From Bauldia sp. (GTDB taxonomy: Bacteria > Pseudomonadota > Alphaproteobacteria > Rhizobiales > Kaistiaceae): a stretch of DNA of 64,000 nt. Below are positions 40,674 through 48,276 of the stretch, piece after piece. Numbering within the stretch: position 1 is the stretch's first letter; each line of letters starts with the position of its first letter. Position numbers and translations under genes: made by a program. The stretch is from positions 62,001 through 126,000 of the forward strand of contig JANQRX010000003.1 of NCBI GenBank assembly GCA_028284325.1, in the 5' to 3' direction. The notes beneath the pieces were generated by a model. It was given only the letters and a program-made list of their open reading frames with translations. It made no database searches and was not told the origin of the DNA.

Positions 40674-42647
40674 CTAGTTGTACTGAACATATGTCAAGTC
40701 GACCTCATCGAAGTCGAACTCCTTAATGAGGATATCGGCCGCGCTTTGATAGTCCTTAATCTTGTGCCGTTCGCGCGCAACCGGCAATCGGTCTCCGTCT
40801 TCACTGACGCGTTTGTTGGCCTTTGTGATTTCCAGAATGACCAGCTTCTTCTTGCCATCTTCTCCTTGGACAATGAACGCCAGGTCGGGTGACCTAAGTC
40901 CTCCTTCGTGTTTGAGTCGAATTTCTTGCCTTGTTCCGCCCGCCACGTGCAACGCGTTGGGGAACTGATCACGGAACCACTTCTGGACCTCGTAGGTTCG
41001 CCTGATATGGGCCTTGCTGCCGGCGCGGCCACCAACGCTCGGCACCTTCTTTCCGCTCCTCCGGAACACGTCCGCCCGCTCGTCCCACGCCTGAAGATCC
41101 ATTTTCAAAGACGTCTCCAAGTCTGTTACGTCCTTACGCTTCAAATCCCCTACCCTAAACTCCGCGGTGTCGCGCCGGGCGGGGATTGACCCTTCCTCAC
41201 TTGTGCGAGCTCCATCACGGTCGGCCGCCCGCCGCCGAAACAGTTTCGTGAGGATGCCTCGGGGGAGCGCTATCGCGAGGAGGACGATGAGATCCTGCGC
41301 CCGGTCTTCGTTGACGCGGACCAGCATCGTTTTCGCGAGATCGAGGCTGATTCGGCCCGCCCGCAATGCCGCCCTGATGGCCGGAGCCATTGAGTCTTCG
41401 CGGAGTTCGATCGCCTTCAGGCGTTCGATGATCTCGCCGGGAATCTCGGGCACACCCAGAACCGTGGCGATGGTCCCGTCGGCGGCCGCCTTGAGTATCT
41501 CTCTGCGGACCTCGCCCGCCGGCACATGGCGCCGAATGGTGTGACCGTCGTCGCGTATCTCAACTTCGTCGCGACCCCGGACGGCTGAAATCGCTATCTC
41601 CGCAAGTTCGCGTGCAACACCGACCGCTTGCTCGACACTCGATAGAAGTACGTTCCGACCACCCTCCAACGCCGCGCGTCGTCGGAGAGCTTCGATGTCG
41701 CGACCGGCGAGTTCGCGGACGACATCGTCCTGTTTCTCCCGCGGCATCGCCGCCAGGAGTTCGGCGGCATGGTGGGGGTCTGTTGCCGCCGCCTTCGCAA
41801 TCTGATCGGCATTTCCAGTTTCGGCGTCGACATCCGGCTCCGGGCGGTCCGATCTGCCATCGACGGTCGGGGTGCGAGCGGTGCTCGCGCTCGTGCCGTC
41901 GACCACCCCGCTCGGCAATTCGCTATTGCCATCGGACGACGCCGGGCTGCTCGCGTCCGATCGCTTCCCCTGCTCGTCCAGCAGCGCAAGCAGTTCGTCC
42001 TGCATGCGCTTGCTGCGCCAATAGCGATCCCCATCCGTCCGCTGGACCTGGTTGATTTGGGCAATCCGCCGGGACAGCACATCGTCCGACGCGCCCACCA
42101 ACGAGAACGTTGATCCTTCGCGATCCGGCATCCCCCGGTATCGGGCGCGGGCCCCGCCCGCCGCCATTCGTATCGGTCGGCGCGCGCCCGCCGACCCGGC
42201 AATGGTCCCGGCCGCGCTGATGCGCCGGGGACGATGGCGATCAAGTGGATCGACTGTCGACTCCGGCCGCAGAGCCGCCGTCGTCAGCAGATCGCGGCGA
42301 GACCGCAAGTCCGGCCTCGGTTCCCCTTCCAGGCGCGGGCCGGCAATCGCCGGGCTGACGTCGCGCAGCCGGTTCGCGCTGGTGTTGGAAAGGCCAGGCC
42401 CCGGCACGTCGCTGCGCGACGCCGCGTTCAGCGGCGCGTTGATGGACCGGCGCCAGGCGTGGAGCGGGTTCTCCCGTTGCGGTGCGGGACGGTGGCGGTC
42501 GGCATAGGCCCGCTTCAGCGCGCTGCGCGTCACCGGCCCGACAATGCCGTCCATCGACAGGCCTCTGGCGCGCTGAAAGTCGACGACCGCCTGGTCGCCG
42601 CTGAAGCCCAGCGCCGCAAGCTTGGTCAGCACCTCGGATGACGCCAT
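40674..42647 (-). CDS. Peptidoglycan-binding effector with scaffold-like motif and C-terminal nuclease-like domain
   Basis: A 657-residue multidomain protein. Residues 1-50 form a PG_binding_1 domain (LAALGFSGDQAVVDFQRARG, MDGIVGPVTRSALKRAY). Residues 51-180 are a Pro/Arg-rich linker. Residues 190-231 resemble the scaffold motif (YWRSKRMQDELLALLDEQ). Residues 280-470 are helical. The C-terminal ~160 residues look like a PD-(D/E)xK-type nuclease: RSPDLAFIVQ (PD at 587-588), then VILEITKANKRV (E606, K609), though E-x-x-K is one residue off the canonical spacing. It is followed by its putative immunity gene, and fragments of both are scattered downstream. Inferred polymorphic-toxin-like effector. 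Confidence 0.72.
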   Translation of the reverse strand: MASSEVLTKLAALGFSGDQAVVDFQRARGLSMDGIVGPVTRSALKRAYADRHRPAPQRENPLHAWRRSINAPLNAASRSDVPGPGLSNTSANRLRDVSPAIAGPRLEGEPRPDLRSRRDLLTTAALRPESTVDPLDRHRPRRISAAGTIAGSAGARRPIRMAAGGARARYRGMPDREGSTFSLVGASDDVLSRRIAQINQVQRTDGDRYWRSKRMQDELLALLDEQGKRSDASSPASSDGNSELPSGVVDGTSASTARTPTVDGRSDRPEPDVDAETGNADQIAKAAATDPHHAAELLAAMPREKQDDVVRELAGRDIEALRRRAALEGGRNVLLSSVEQAVGVARELAEIAISAVRGRDEVEIRDDGHTIRRHVPAGEVRREILKAAADGTIATVLGVPEIPGEIIERLKAIELREDSMAPAIRAALRAGRISLDLAKTMLVRVNEDRAQDLIVLLAIALPRGILTKLFRRRAADRDGARTSEEGSIPARRDTAEFRVGDLKRKDVTDLETSLKMDLQAWDERADVFRRSGKKVPSVGGRAGSKAHIRRTYEVQKWFRDQFPNALHVAGGTRQEIRLKHEGGLRSPDLAFIVQGEDGKKKLVILEITKANKRVSEDGDRLPVARERHKIKDYQSAADILIKEFDFDEVDLTYVQYN

Positions 42648-42709
42648 GGCACAATCTCCATCGTTGTTCGTCGGCCAAGGCGCGCCCGAAACGCTACAAC
42701 CTTGGACTG

Positions 42710-42738
42710 ACTATAGGTTGTAGATTTCAATCCTACAA
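42710..42738 (-). promoter_or_regulatory. Promoter of the nuclease-like effector with TACAACC repeats
   Basis: Minus-strand TATAGT (42715-42710) lies 17 bp from TTGTAG (42738-42733), with CAACC directly before the -10 as in the cassettes. TACAACC occurs on the plus strand at 42695 and 42734 and inverted (GGTTGTA) at 42716-42722, giving operator-like symmetry. Confidence 0.5.
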
Positions 42739-42766
42739 CCGGTTTGTGGAACTCTCGGGCCCGGCC

Positions 42767-44329
42767 CTATCGCCGCTTGGCGCTGCGATAGCCGACCACC
42801 ACCCGCGGCCGCGCCCTCGCGCCGCGCGCCTTCTTCTCGGCCAGCGCCTGGCCTTCCGACCACGCCATCACCACCGCGTCGCCTTTGTCCGGCGAGCGCC
42901 CGAGCCGTTTCACGATCTCGTCCTTGGCCTCGATCTGGATGCCGCGCGGCGTCAACTTCCAGCGCGGTGCGGTCAGGTCGGCGCGTAGGCCCCGGTCCGG
43001 CGGCAGCGCCACCGGCGAGCTGCCCTCCTGGCCCGGATCGAGCGCCTCGCGAAGCCGCCACCAGGCTTCGGCGCGCCTGTTGACGAAGGCGAGTTCGCCG
43101 TCGGCCGTACGCCGGTTGGAGGCCGCCGCGCCGTTGAAGCCGGCCGCCGCGGTCTCGTTGTCCTTCAGATACGCCACCACGCCACCGCCATAGCCGCCGC
43201 CGACGTCGACCACGACCGCCGCGCCGTCGCGGCGGTAGGTAGCGATCAGCCCGGCAACGCTCGGCGCATCCGGCGTGTCGGTGCCGGCCCGCTCCACCGG
43301 CTCGGCAAACCACGCGCCGTAGCGCGGGGCGAGCACGGTGCGGTCGCCGCCCCCTTGCGCCACATCGACGCCGAGCGCGGTCATACGCAGCCCCTTGGCG
43401 CCGTCGGTCTGCCAGCGATCCTGCGCCGCTGTCACCCACGCGGTCGGGACTACTTGCCACGCATGATCCTCGCGGCCGGCGAGGAAGTTGCCCTTGAGAA
43501 GCTGTTCGCGCAGCACGCCGGGCAGGTTTTCCAGCCGCCGCTTGTAGTCGGTCTCGGCAAGATAGGGATTGTCGTCGACGCTCGCCGGCACGAAGGTGCG
43601 CGAGACCGGCGTGTAGGTCTCGCGGTCGCGGGTGACCGGATCCGGCCCGTCGACCCATTCGGTCGCCTCGCCCACATGGATGCACCAGCGCAGTTCGCCG
43701 GGCTCGGCCGGGTCGGGAAACATGTCGTCGAGCCAGGGCGCGAACCAGCGCACAAGCCACGCGCCGTCGGCGGTTCGCGGCGGGTTGGAGGCGAGGATCA
43801 GCCGGCAGCGGCGCCCCTCGGGGCTGCGCAGCCAGGCAAGCAGCGGCGCCACCTGGTCTTCCAGAAACTCGCCCGCCTCGTCGAGCGCGATCAGGTCGCG
43901 CGCCCGCCCGGCATATTTGCGCCAGTCCTGCGGCTCCTTCATGCCGCCGAAGCGGATCGACCGCCCGCCGGGCAGGGTCCATTCCGCGCTCTGTCCGTTG
44001 AACGTGCCGACCTCGCTGAGGAACTGCCGGCTGTCGTCGATCAGCCCGTCGAGCTCCACCGATTCCCGCCGCAGGATCAGCGACCGGCGATGGTCGTTGG
44101 CGGCGACGCCGAGCAGGAGGTGCGACTTGCCGCCGCCCGCCTGCCCGCCATAGAGCAGTTGATCGGCGTCGCTCAGATAGGCGGCGGTCTGCGGTCCGGG
44201 CAGCGGCCGCCACGGCTTGGCGAGTTCCGCCGCCACCTCCGGGATGCGCGCCAGCTCGGCGCGCTTGCCGTCCGGCAGACCGGCAACGAGCCGCTCGATG
44301 GCGGCAAGATCGGCGGCGGTCGGTTGCAT
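42767..44329 (-). CDS. Terminase large subunit
   Basis: A 520-residue packaging motor. ATPase domain: Walker A LYGGQAGGGKSHLLLG (about 59-74), Walker B DLIALDEAGEFLE with the catalytic Glu, and the coupling region LILASNPPRTADG. Nuclease domain: LGVDVAQGGGDRT and VVDVGGGYGGGVV with acidic metal ligands. It resembles phage terminases of the large TerL groups that use headful packaging, but the mode cannot be told from sequence alone. ATG start; the effector gene follows downstream. Confidence 0.92.
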   Translation of the reverse strand: MQPTAADLAAIERLVAGLPDGKRAELARIPEVAAELAKPWRPLPGPQTAAYLSDADQLLYGGQAGGGKSHLLLGVAANDHRRSLILRRESVELDGLIDDSRQFLSEVGTFNGQSAEWTLPGGRSIRFGGMKEPQDWRKYAGRARDLIALDEAGEFLEDQVAPLLAWLRSPEGRRCRLILASNPPRTADGAWLVRWFAPWLDDMFPDPAEPGELRWCIHVGEATEWVDGPDPVTRDRETYTPVSRTFVPASVDDNPYLAETDYKRRLENLPGVLREQLLKGNFLAGREDHAWQVVPTAWVTAAQDRWQTDGAKGLRMTALGVDVAQGGGDRTVLAPRYGAWFAEPVERAGTDTPDAPSVAGLIATYRRDGAAVVVDVGGGYGGGVVAYLKDNETAAAGFNGAAASNRRTADGELAFVNRRAEAWWRLREALDPGQEGSSPVALPPDRGLRADLTAPRWKLTPRGIQIEAKDEIVKRLGRSPDKGDAVVMAWSEGQALAEKKARGARARPRVVVGYRSAKRR

Positions 44330-44383
44330 GATCCCTCTACGACCCTATGAGTGGTGGGTCACGCCACGCACCGCGAGCTTGCC

Positions 44384-44893
44384 ATGACCTCGATCCCCAC
44401 GCTTGAAACCGAGCGCCTGATCCTGCGGCCGCCGACCATGGACGATTGGCCCGCCTATCGTGACTTCATGGCGTCCGATCGTGCGGTCTTCATGGGCGGC
44501 CCGCACAACGAGGAGGCCAACTGGGGCATGTTCTGCCACGACACGGCGCTGTGGTCGTTGTTCGGCCACGGCGCGCTCAGCGTCGACACGCGAACGGACC
44601 GCGCATGCGTCGGTCAGATCGGCATCAACGCCGGCCCGCTCTTTCCCGAACGCGAACTCGGCTGGTTCGTCTTCCCCGGTTCCGAGGGCAAGGGCTACGC
44701 GTTCGAAGCCGCGTCCGCGCTGCGCGACTGGGCGCTCGGCGTGCGTGGGTTCAAGACCCTGGTCAGCAACATCCACCCGGACAACGCGCGCTCAATCCGC
44801 CTTGCCGAACGGTTGGGCGCTTCGCCCGATCCCGACGCCCCGCGCCGCGATCCGAAGGACCTGATCTACCGCCATCCGGGGCCGGTTGGGTAG
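44384..44893 (+). CDS. GNAT acetyltransferase, RimJ/RimL type
   Basis: A 169-residue acetyltransferase: TLETERLILRPPTMDDWPAY at the start, GQIGINAGPLFPERELGWFV in the middle, and SEGKGYAFEAASALRDWA plus IHPDNARSIRLAERLGA forming the CoA site. On the plus strand between TerL and a minus-strand membrane protein, so an accessory gene in the phage cluster. The ATG at 44384 gives the family-typical start; an in-frame start at 44351 is less likely. Substrate unknown. Confidence 0.85.
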   Translation: MTSIPTLETERLILRPPTMDDWPAYRDFMASDRAVFMGGPHNEEANWGMFCHDTALWSLFGHGALSVDTRTDRACVGQIGINAGPLFPERELGWFVFPGSEGKGYAFEAASALRDWALGVRGFKTLVSNIHPDNARSIRLAERLGASPDPDAPRRDPKDLIYRHPGPVG

Positions 44894-44899
44894 CCGGCC

Positions 44900-45355
44900 T
44901 CACCTATCGGATAGTCCGTCAAAATCGAAAGTCGCACCGTCCCAAACTCTCAACACAAAACCGGTCGCGACATCACGACATCGGTTGTTGTACTCCCACA
45001 GGACCGTGCTTTTCAGCCCGCGTAGCGAGTAGGTTTCGCAAACACCATCCTTCTGGACACCCAGGCGCGGCCAATTGCTCTTTTGACAGGTGTTGTCGTC
45101 GCCGTAGCCGAAGGCGTTGCCGCCGAACAAACACACGAGGTCGTACGCGGCGAAGCGCTCGGAGGCGATCACGCCGCCGGCGTTCAGATGTTCGATTTCC
45201 GCGTCCGTGAAGAAGGATGGCGCCGGGTCGCGCGGCCACAGAACGACGGCAGCCAGCATCACCGCGACCAACGCACTCCAACGGTAGGGGTGGCGCCGTA
45301 GTGCGTGGACCACCCGGCGCCACGCACGAACAGGATAAGCACGCAGTGGTTGCAT
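44900..45355 (-). CDS. Membrane-anchored small protein in the terminase region
   Basis: A 151-residue protein with one N-terminal helix (RWSALVAVMLAAVVLWP) and an extracytoplasmic domain containing cysteines (YDLVCLFGGNAFGYGDDNTC, GVCETYSLRG, NRCRDVATG). The upstream gap holds TGCAACC/GGTTGCA elements like those at other cargo promoters. No known family; another accessory gene between the terminase subunits. Confidence 0.62.
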   Translation of the reverse strand: MQPLRAYPVRAWRRVVHALRRHPYRWSALVAVMLAAVVLWPRDPAPSFFTDAEIEHLNAGGVIASERFAAYDLVCLFGGNAFGYGDDNTCQKSNWPRLGVQKDGVCETYSLRGLKSTVLWEYNNRCRDVATGFVLRVWDGATFDFDGLSDR

Positions 45356-45409
45356 GCGTGCAACCCTATCACCGTTTGTGGCGGGAGTAAGGTTGCAGCG
45401 CCGCTTAGA

Positions 45410-45808
45410 CTAGGTGCTCTTCTTGCGCAGATAGAGCGTCACCGTGTAGCGGTCGCCGGCCGCATGGCCGACGGTGGAGAAGTTGAGGTCTCCCGTTGCG
45501 CCGGCATCGCCCGGATTGATGAGCCCGTTGTGGCGGCCGCGATCGGTGAAGTCGATCGTACCGGCAACGTCGGGCGGTACGTGCCAGGCCAGCGTGTCGG
45601 CGGTCGCATCCCACAGGATGTCGAGCCCCATGCCGTTGGTAGCGTAGGCGATGCGGTTGATCACCACCTCGTCGCTCGGCACGTTGAGCGCCGAGACATC
45701 GACCTTGGTCACCGCCGCCTCGCCCGTCCCGTCGGAGATGTTGGTGAAGCGCATCACCACCTCGCCCGGTCCGTCATAGATTGTCTGCGTCGTCACTGTG
45801 TCGACCAT
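45410..45808 (-). CDS. Phage protein between terminase subunits, function unknown
   Basis: A 132-residue beta-rich protein (MVDTVTTQTIYDGPGEVVMR, VVINRIAYATNGMGLDILWD, RYTVTLYLRKKST). AGAAGGG precedes the ATG at 45808. It overlaps the end of the small terminase gene by 35 bp. Proteins of this type appear near terminase genes in podovirus-like clusters; a structural role is possible. Confidence 0.62.
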   Translation of the reverse strand: MVDTVTTQTIYDGPGEVVMRFTNISDGTGEAAVTKVDVSALNVPSDEVVINRIAYATNGMGLDILWDATADTLAWHVPPDVAGTIDFTDRGRHNGLINPGDAGATGDLNFSTVGHAAGDRYTVTLYLRKKST

Positions 45809-46403
45809 CGTTCATGCCCTTCTGATCGTCGGCCGGACCCGTGTCGCGGCCCGTATGCGCGGTGCTCAGGATCGCCATCACCGCTTTGGCGAGTTCGCGG
45901 GTGTCGGCCACCCGTTCGGTGTCAGGGTCGTCGGCGGCCGGCAGCCGCTCGCGAAAGAGGCCGAGCGCCCGGCCAAGCTTCTCCAGCGCCGCCAGCTTGT
46001 CGGCGAGCTTGAGGCGGATCGTTCCGCCGGTGCCGGTCCTGCTTTCGGAGATCTCGGCCACCACCCGCGTGCGATCGGCCGGCAGGTCGCGGGAATCGCG
46101 CACCGTGACGCCGTCCGGCCCCCAGGTGAAGAAGTCGCCGGCATCGGCAAACGCGATCGCCGCCAGTTCCTCGACGACCCGTGACCTGCTGACGCTGACG
46201 GCCCGCCCCAGTGCCCGGTCGATGGCCGCCGCAACCGCCGGCTTGCGCAATGTCTGATAGGCGAGATCGGCCGCCGACGCCTTGCTGTAGCCGGCGCGGA
46301 TGGCGGCCTGCGTGCCGTTGAGATCGACGAGATATTCTTCGACAAAACGGCGCTGTCGTTCGGTCAGCGCGGCCGAGTTGCTGCCCACACCGACCCCCGC
46401 CAA
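45774..46403 (-). CDS. Terminase small subunit
   Basis: A 209-residue small terminase. The N-terminal DNA-binding region has the Terminase_2-type pattern LTERQRRFVEEYLVDLNGTQ, AAIRAGYSKASAADLAYQ, and LKLADKLAALEKLGRALGLF follows. It selects DNA for packaging. The frame starts at a TTG (46403); a GTG at 46388 is also possible. A terminator-like hairpin lies immediately upstream, which bears on start choice and regulation. Confidence 0.88.
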   Translation of the reverse strand: MAGVGVGSNSAALTERQRRFVEEYLVDLNGTQAAIRAGYSKASAADLAYQTLRKPAVAAAIDRALGRAVSVSRSRVVEELAAIAFADAGDFFTWGPDGVTVRDSRDLPADRTRVVAEISESRTGTGGTIRLKLADKLAALEKLGRALGLFRERLPAADDPDTERVADTRELAKAVMAILSTAHTGRDTGPADDQKGMNDGRHSDDADNL

Positions 46404-46409
46404 CGAAAA

Positions 46410-46437
46410 ATGCGCCCCGTCGTCGGGCGGGGCGCAT
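46410..46437 (-). terminator. Rho-independent terminator in the terminase leader
   Basis: A perfect 10-bp stem ATGCGCCCCG/CGGGGCGCAT with an 8-nt loop; on the minus strand it runs into TTTTT, immediately before the small terminase frame. It would stop transcription entering the phage operon unless it is overcome. Confidence 0.7.
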
Positions 46438-46454
46438 CGATCTCATTGTGGATT

Positions 46455-46484
46455 TTGGTAGCCGTCGCCGCCCGCCCGGGTCAA
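46455..46484 (-). promoter_or_regulatory. Possible promoter upstream of the terminase leader hairpin
   Basis: Minus-strand TTGACC (46484-46479), 18-bp spacer, TACCAA (46460-46455). The -10 match is weak. If used, transcripts would meet the hairpin at 46,437-46,410 before the first gene. Confidence 0.3.
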
Positions 46485-46586
46485 CCACAAAGGCGTTGGC
46501 GGGCGACCGTGGTCGCCCCCGCTTGTCGCCGATTGCCCTGCCGGCCCTCAACCGATAAGCGTCGTGATCGCTTCAAGGGGACGGGA

Positions 46587-47555
46587 ATGGATTATCGGTT
46601 GCTCGGCCGCACCGGCGTGAGGGTTTCGCAGCTGTGCTTCGGCACCATGTCGTTCGGCGGCGATGCCGACGAGAGCGAAGCCGCGCGGCTTTATGCCGAC
46701 TGTCGCGATCGCGGCATCAACTACTTCGACACCGCCGACGTCTACAGCAACGGCGAGTCGGAGCGCATCCTCGGCCGGCTCATGGCCCACGAGCGCGACC
46801 GGCTGGTCATCGCCTCCAAGTGCCACGGCCCCATGAGCGAAGACATCAATGACCGTGGTGCAAGCCGCCGCCACATCCTCGCGGCGGTCGAGGCGAGCCT
46901 GCGACGGCTGGGGACCGATCGCCTCGACGTGCTCTTCATGCACAGATGGGAGGCGACCGTCCCGATCGAGGAGACCTTGCACGCGCTGGAGAAGCTGGTC
47001 GTCGACGGAAAGGTTCTCTATCTCGGTGCCAGCAACTACGCCGCATGGCAGGTCGCCAAAGGCCTGTGCGTGTCCGAGCGCCGCGGTTGGCCGCGCTTCG
47101 ACGTACTGCAGCCGATGTACAATCTCGTGAAGCGTCAGGCGGAAACGGAGATCCTGCCGCTCGCGCTGGCGGAAGGTCTGGCCGTCACGCCCTACAGTCC
47201 CCTCGGTGGCGGGCTCCTGACCGGTAAGTACGCATCTACCGGCACAGCTTCGGAAAGTCGCCTCAACGCCAATCCCATGTACACGCGCCGCTATGGCGAG
47301 CGCTGGATGCACGAGGTGGCCCGGAGCTACACGGCCGTCTGCCGTGAACGCGGGCTTGACCCGGTCGCTACCGCCGTCGCCTGGGTCGCCGCCCATCCGG
47401 CGGTGACCTGCCCGATCATCGGCGCCCGCAACGTCGACCAGCTCGCGCCTTCGCTCGCCGCCGCCGATATCGACATGACCGACGGGCTGCGCGCCGAGCT
47501 GGCCGCGCTGTCGCGGACCCCGCCACCCGCGACCGACCGGTCGGAGGAGGCATGA
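46587..47555 (+). CDS. Aldo/keto reductase
   Basis: A 322-residue NADPH-dependent AKR of the YajO/voltage-gated K-channel beta subunit-like group. The catalytic tetrad is visible: Asp in FDTADVYSNG, Tyr in the same motif, Lys in IASKCH and His in LFMHRW. The cofactor loop is TPYSPLGGGLLTGKY, and the C-terminus has PIIGARNVDQL. The ATG at 46587 has AAGGGGAC upstream. Substrate unknown. First host gene to the right of the phage cluster. Confidence 0.92.
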   Translation: MDYRLLGRTGVRVSQLCFGTMSFGGDADESEAARLYADCRDRGINYFDTADVYSNGESERILGRLMAHERDRLVIASKCHGPMSEDINDRGASRRHILAAVEASLRRLGTDRLDVLFMHRWEATVPIEETLHALEKLVVDGKVLYLGASNYAAWQVAKGLCVSERRGWPRFDVLQPMYNLVKRQAETEILPLALAEGLAVTPYSPLGGGLLTGKYASTGTASESRLNANPMYTRRYGERWMHEVARSYTAVCRERGLDPVATAVAWVAAHPAVTCPIIGARNVDQLAPSLAAADIDMTDGLRAELAALSRTPPPATDRSEEA

Positions 47556-47565
47556 CGCTACGCCG

Positions 47566-48216
47566 TCATTCTTCTTTGGTGGCTTCCATCATCGCATAGG
47601 GAACGCACACCACGTCGTTGAACGCCGGGCGCGCCTTCAGCCGCTCGTGCCAGGCCTCGACCCCGTCATGGATCTGGCGGTCGACCCCCATCGTCGTCCA
47701 GCGGTACATGGCGACACCGCAGGCAATGTCGGCGTAGCTGAAGGTTTCGCCGGCGAGCCACGGCGATTTCTCCAGCGTCCGGTTCATGATCCCGAACAGC
47801 CGTTCCGTCTGCGCGATACCCGCGGTGATCGCGCCAATGTCGCGGAACTCGGGCTTGACGACAAAGGCTTTCCAGAAGACGCCCAGCCACGCCGGTTGGA
47901 ACGTCGAGCCCGCCCAGTCCGTCCACTGATCGACAATGGCGCGCTTGGCCGGATCGTCGAACCACATGCGCCCCTGCCCGTAGCGCGCCGCGACGTAGCG
48001 CATGATGGCGTGGCTTTCCCAGACCGTCAGGTCGCCATCGACAAGCGTCGGCACGAGCTGGTTCGGATTCATGGCAACGTACGCGGGCGTATCCAGCCCC
48101 CCGAACGGACCACCGGCATCGATGCGCTCATTGTCCACGTCCAGCTCCTGCAGGATCCACATGGGCTTGTGGACATTTGCGCTCGTGGCGCGGCCATAGA
48201 GGACAGGCTTGGTCAT
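47566..48216 (-). CDS. Glutathione S-transferase
   Basis: A 216-residue GST. The thioredoxin-like half has VLYGRATSANVHKPMWILQE with Ser in the active-site position, NPNQLVPTLVDGDLTVWESH as the glutathione-binding cis-Pro and ES motif, and the helical half ends with WLAGETFSYADIACG. Similar to beta/theta-like bacterial GSTs. The ATG at 48216 has CCGGAGGA upstream. Converges on the aldo/keto reductase gene. Confidence 0.92.
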   Translation of the reverse strand: MTKPVLYGRATSANVHKPMWILQELDVDNERIDAGGPFGGLDTPAYVAMNPNQLVPTLVDGDLTVWESHAIMRYVAARYGQGRMWFDDPAKRAIVDQWTDWAGSTFQPAWLGVFWKAFVVKPEFRDIGAITAGIAQTERLFGIMNRTLEKSPWLAGETFSYADIACGVAMYRWTTMGVDRQIHDGVEAWHERLKARPAFNDVVCVPYAMMEATKEE

Positions 48217-48276
48217 GGTTGTTCCTCCGGGGATTGAGAGCGGCGCGCGTTCAGGCGCGGACCGTAACACGATCGT

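Noticed and set aside
44384-44893. The plus-strand GNAT protein as an acetyltransferase toxin (TacT-like)
   Set aside because: No antitoxin (RHH) gene beside it and sequence closest to RimJ/RimL-type enzymes.
46440-46586. A tRNA or tRNA-fragment attachment site at the right edge of the phage cluster
   Set aside because: A GGGTCAACC segment recalls a T-loop, but no cloverleaf can be drawn and no matching repeat was seen near 11,850-12,002.
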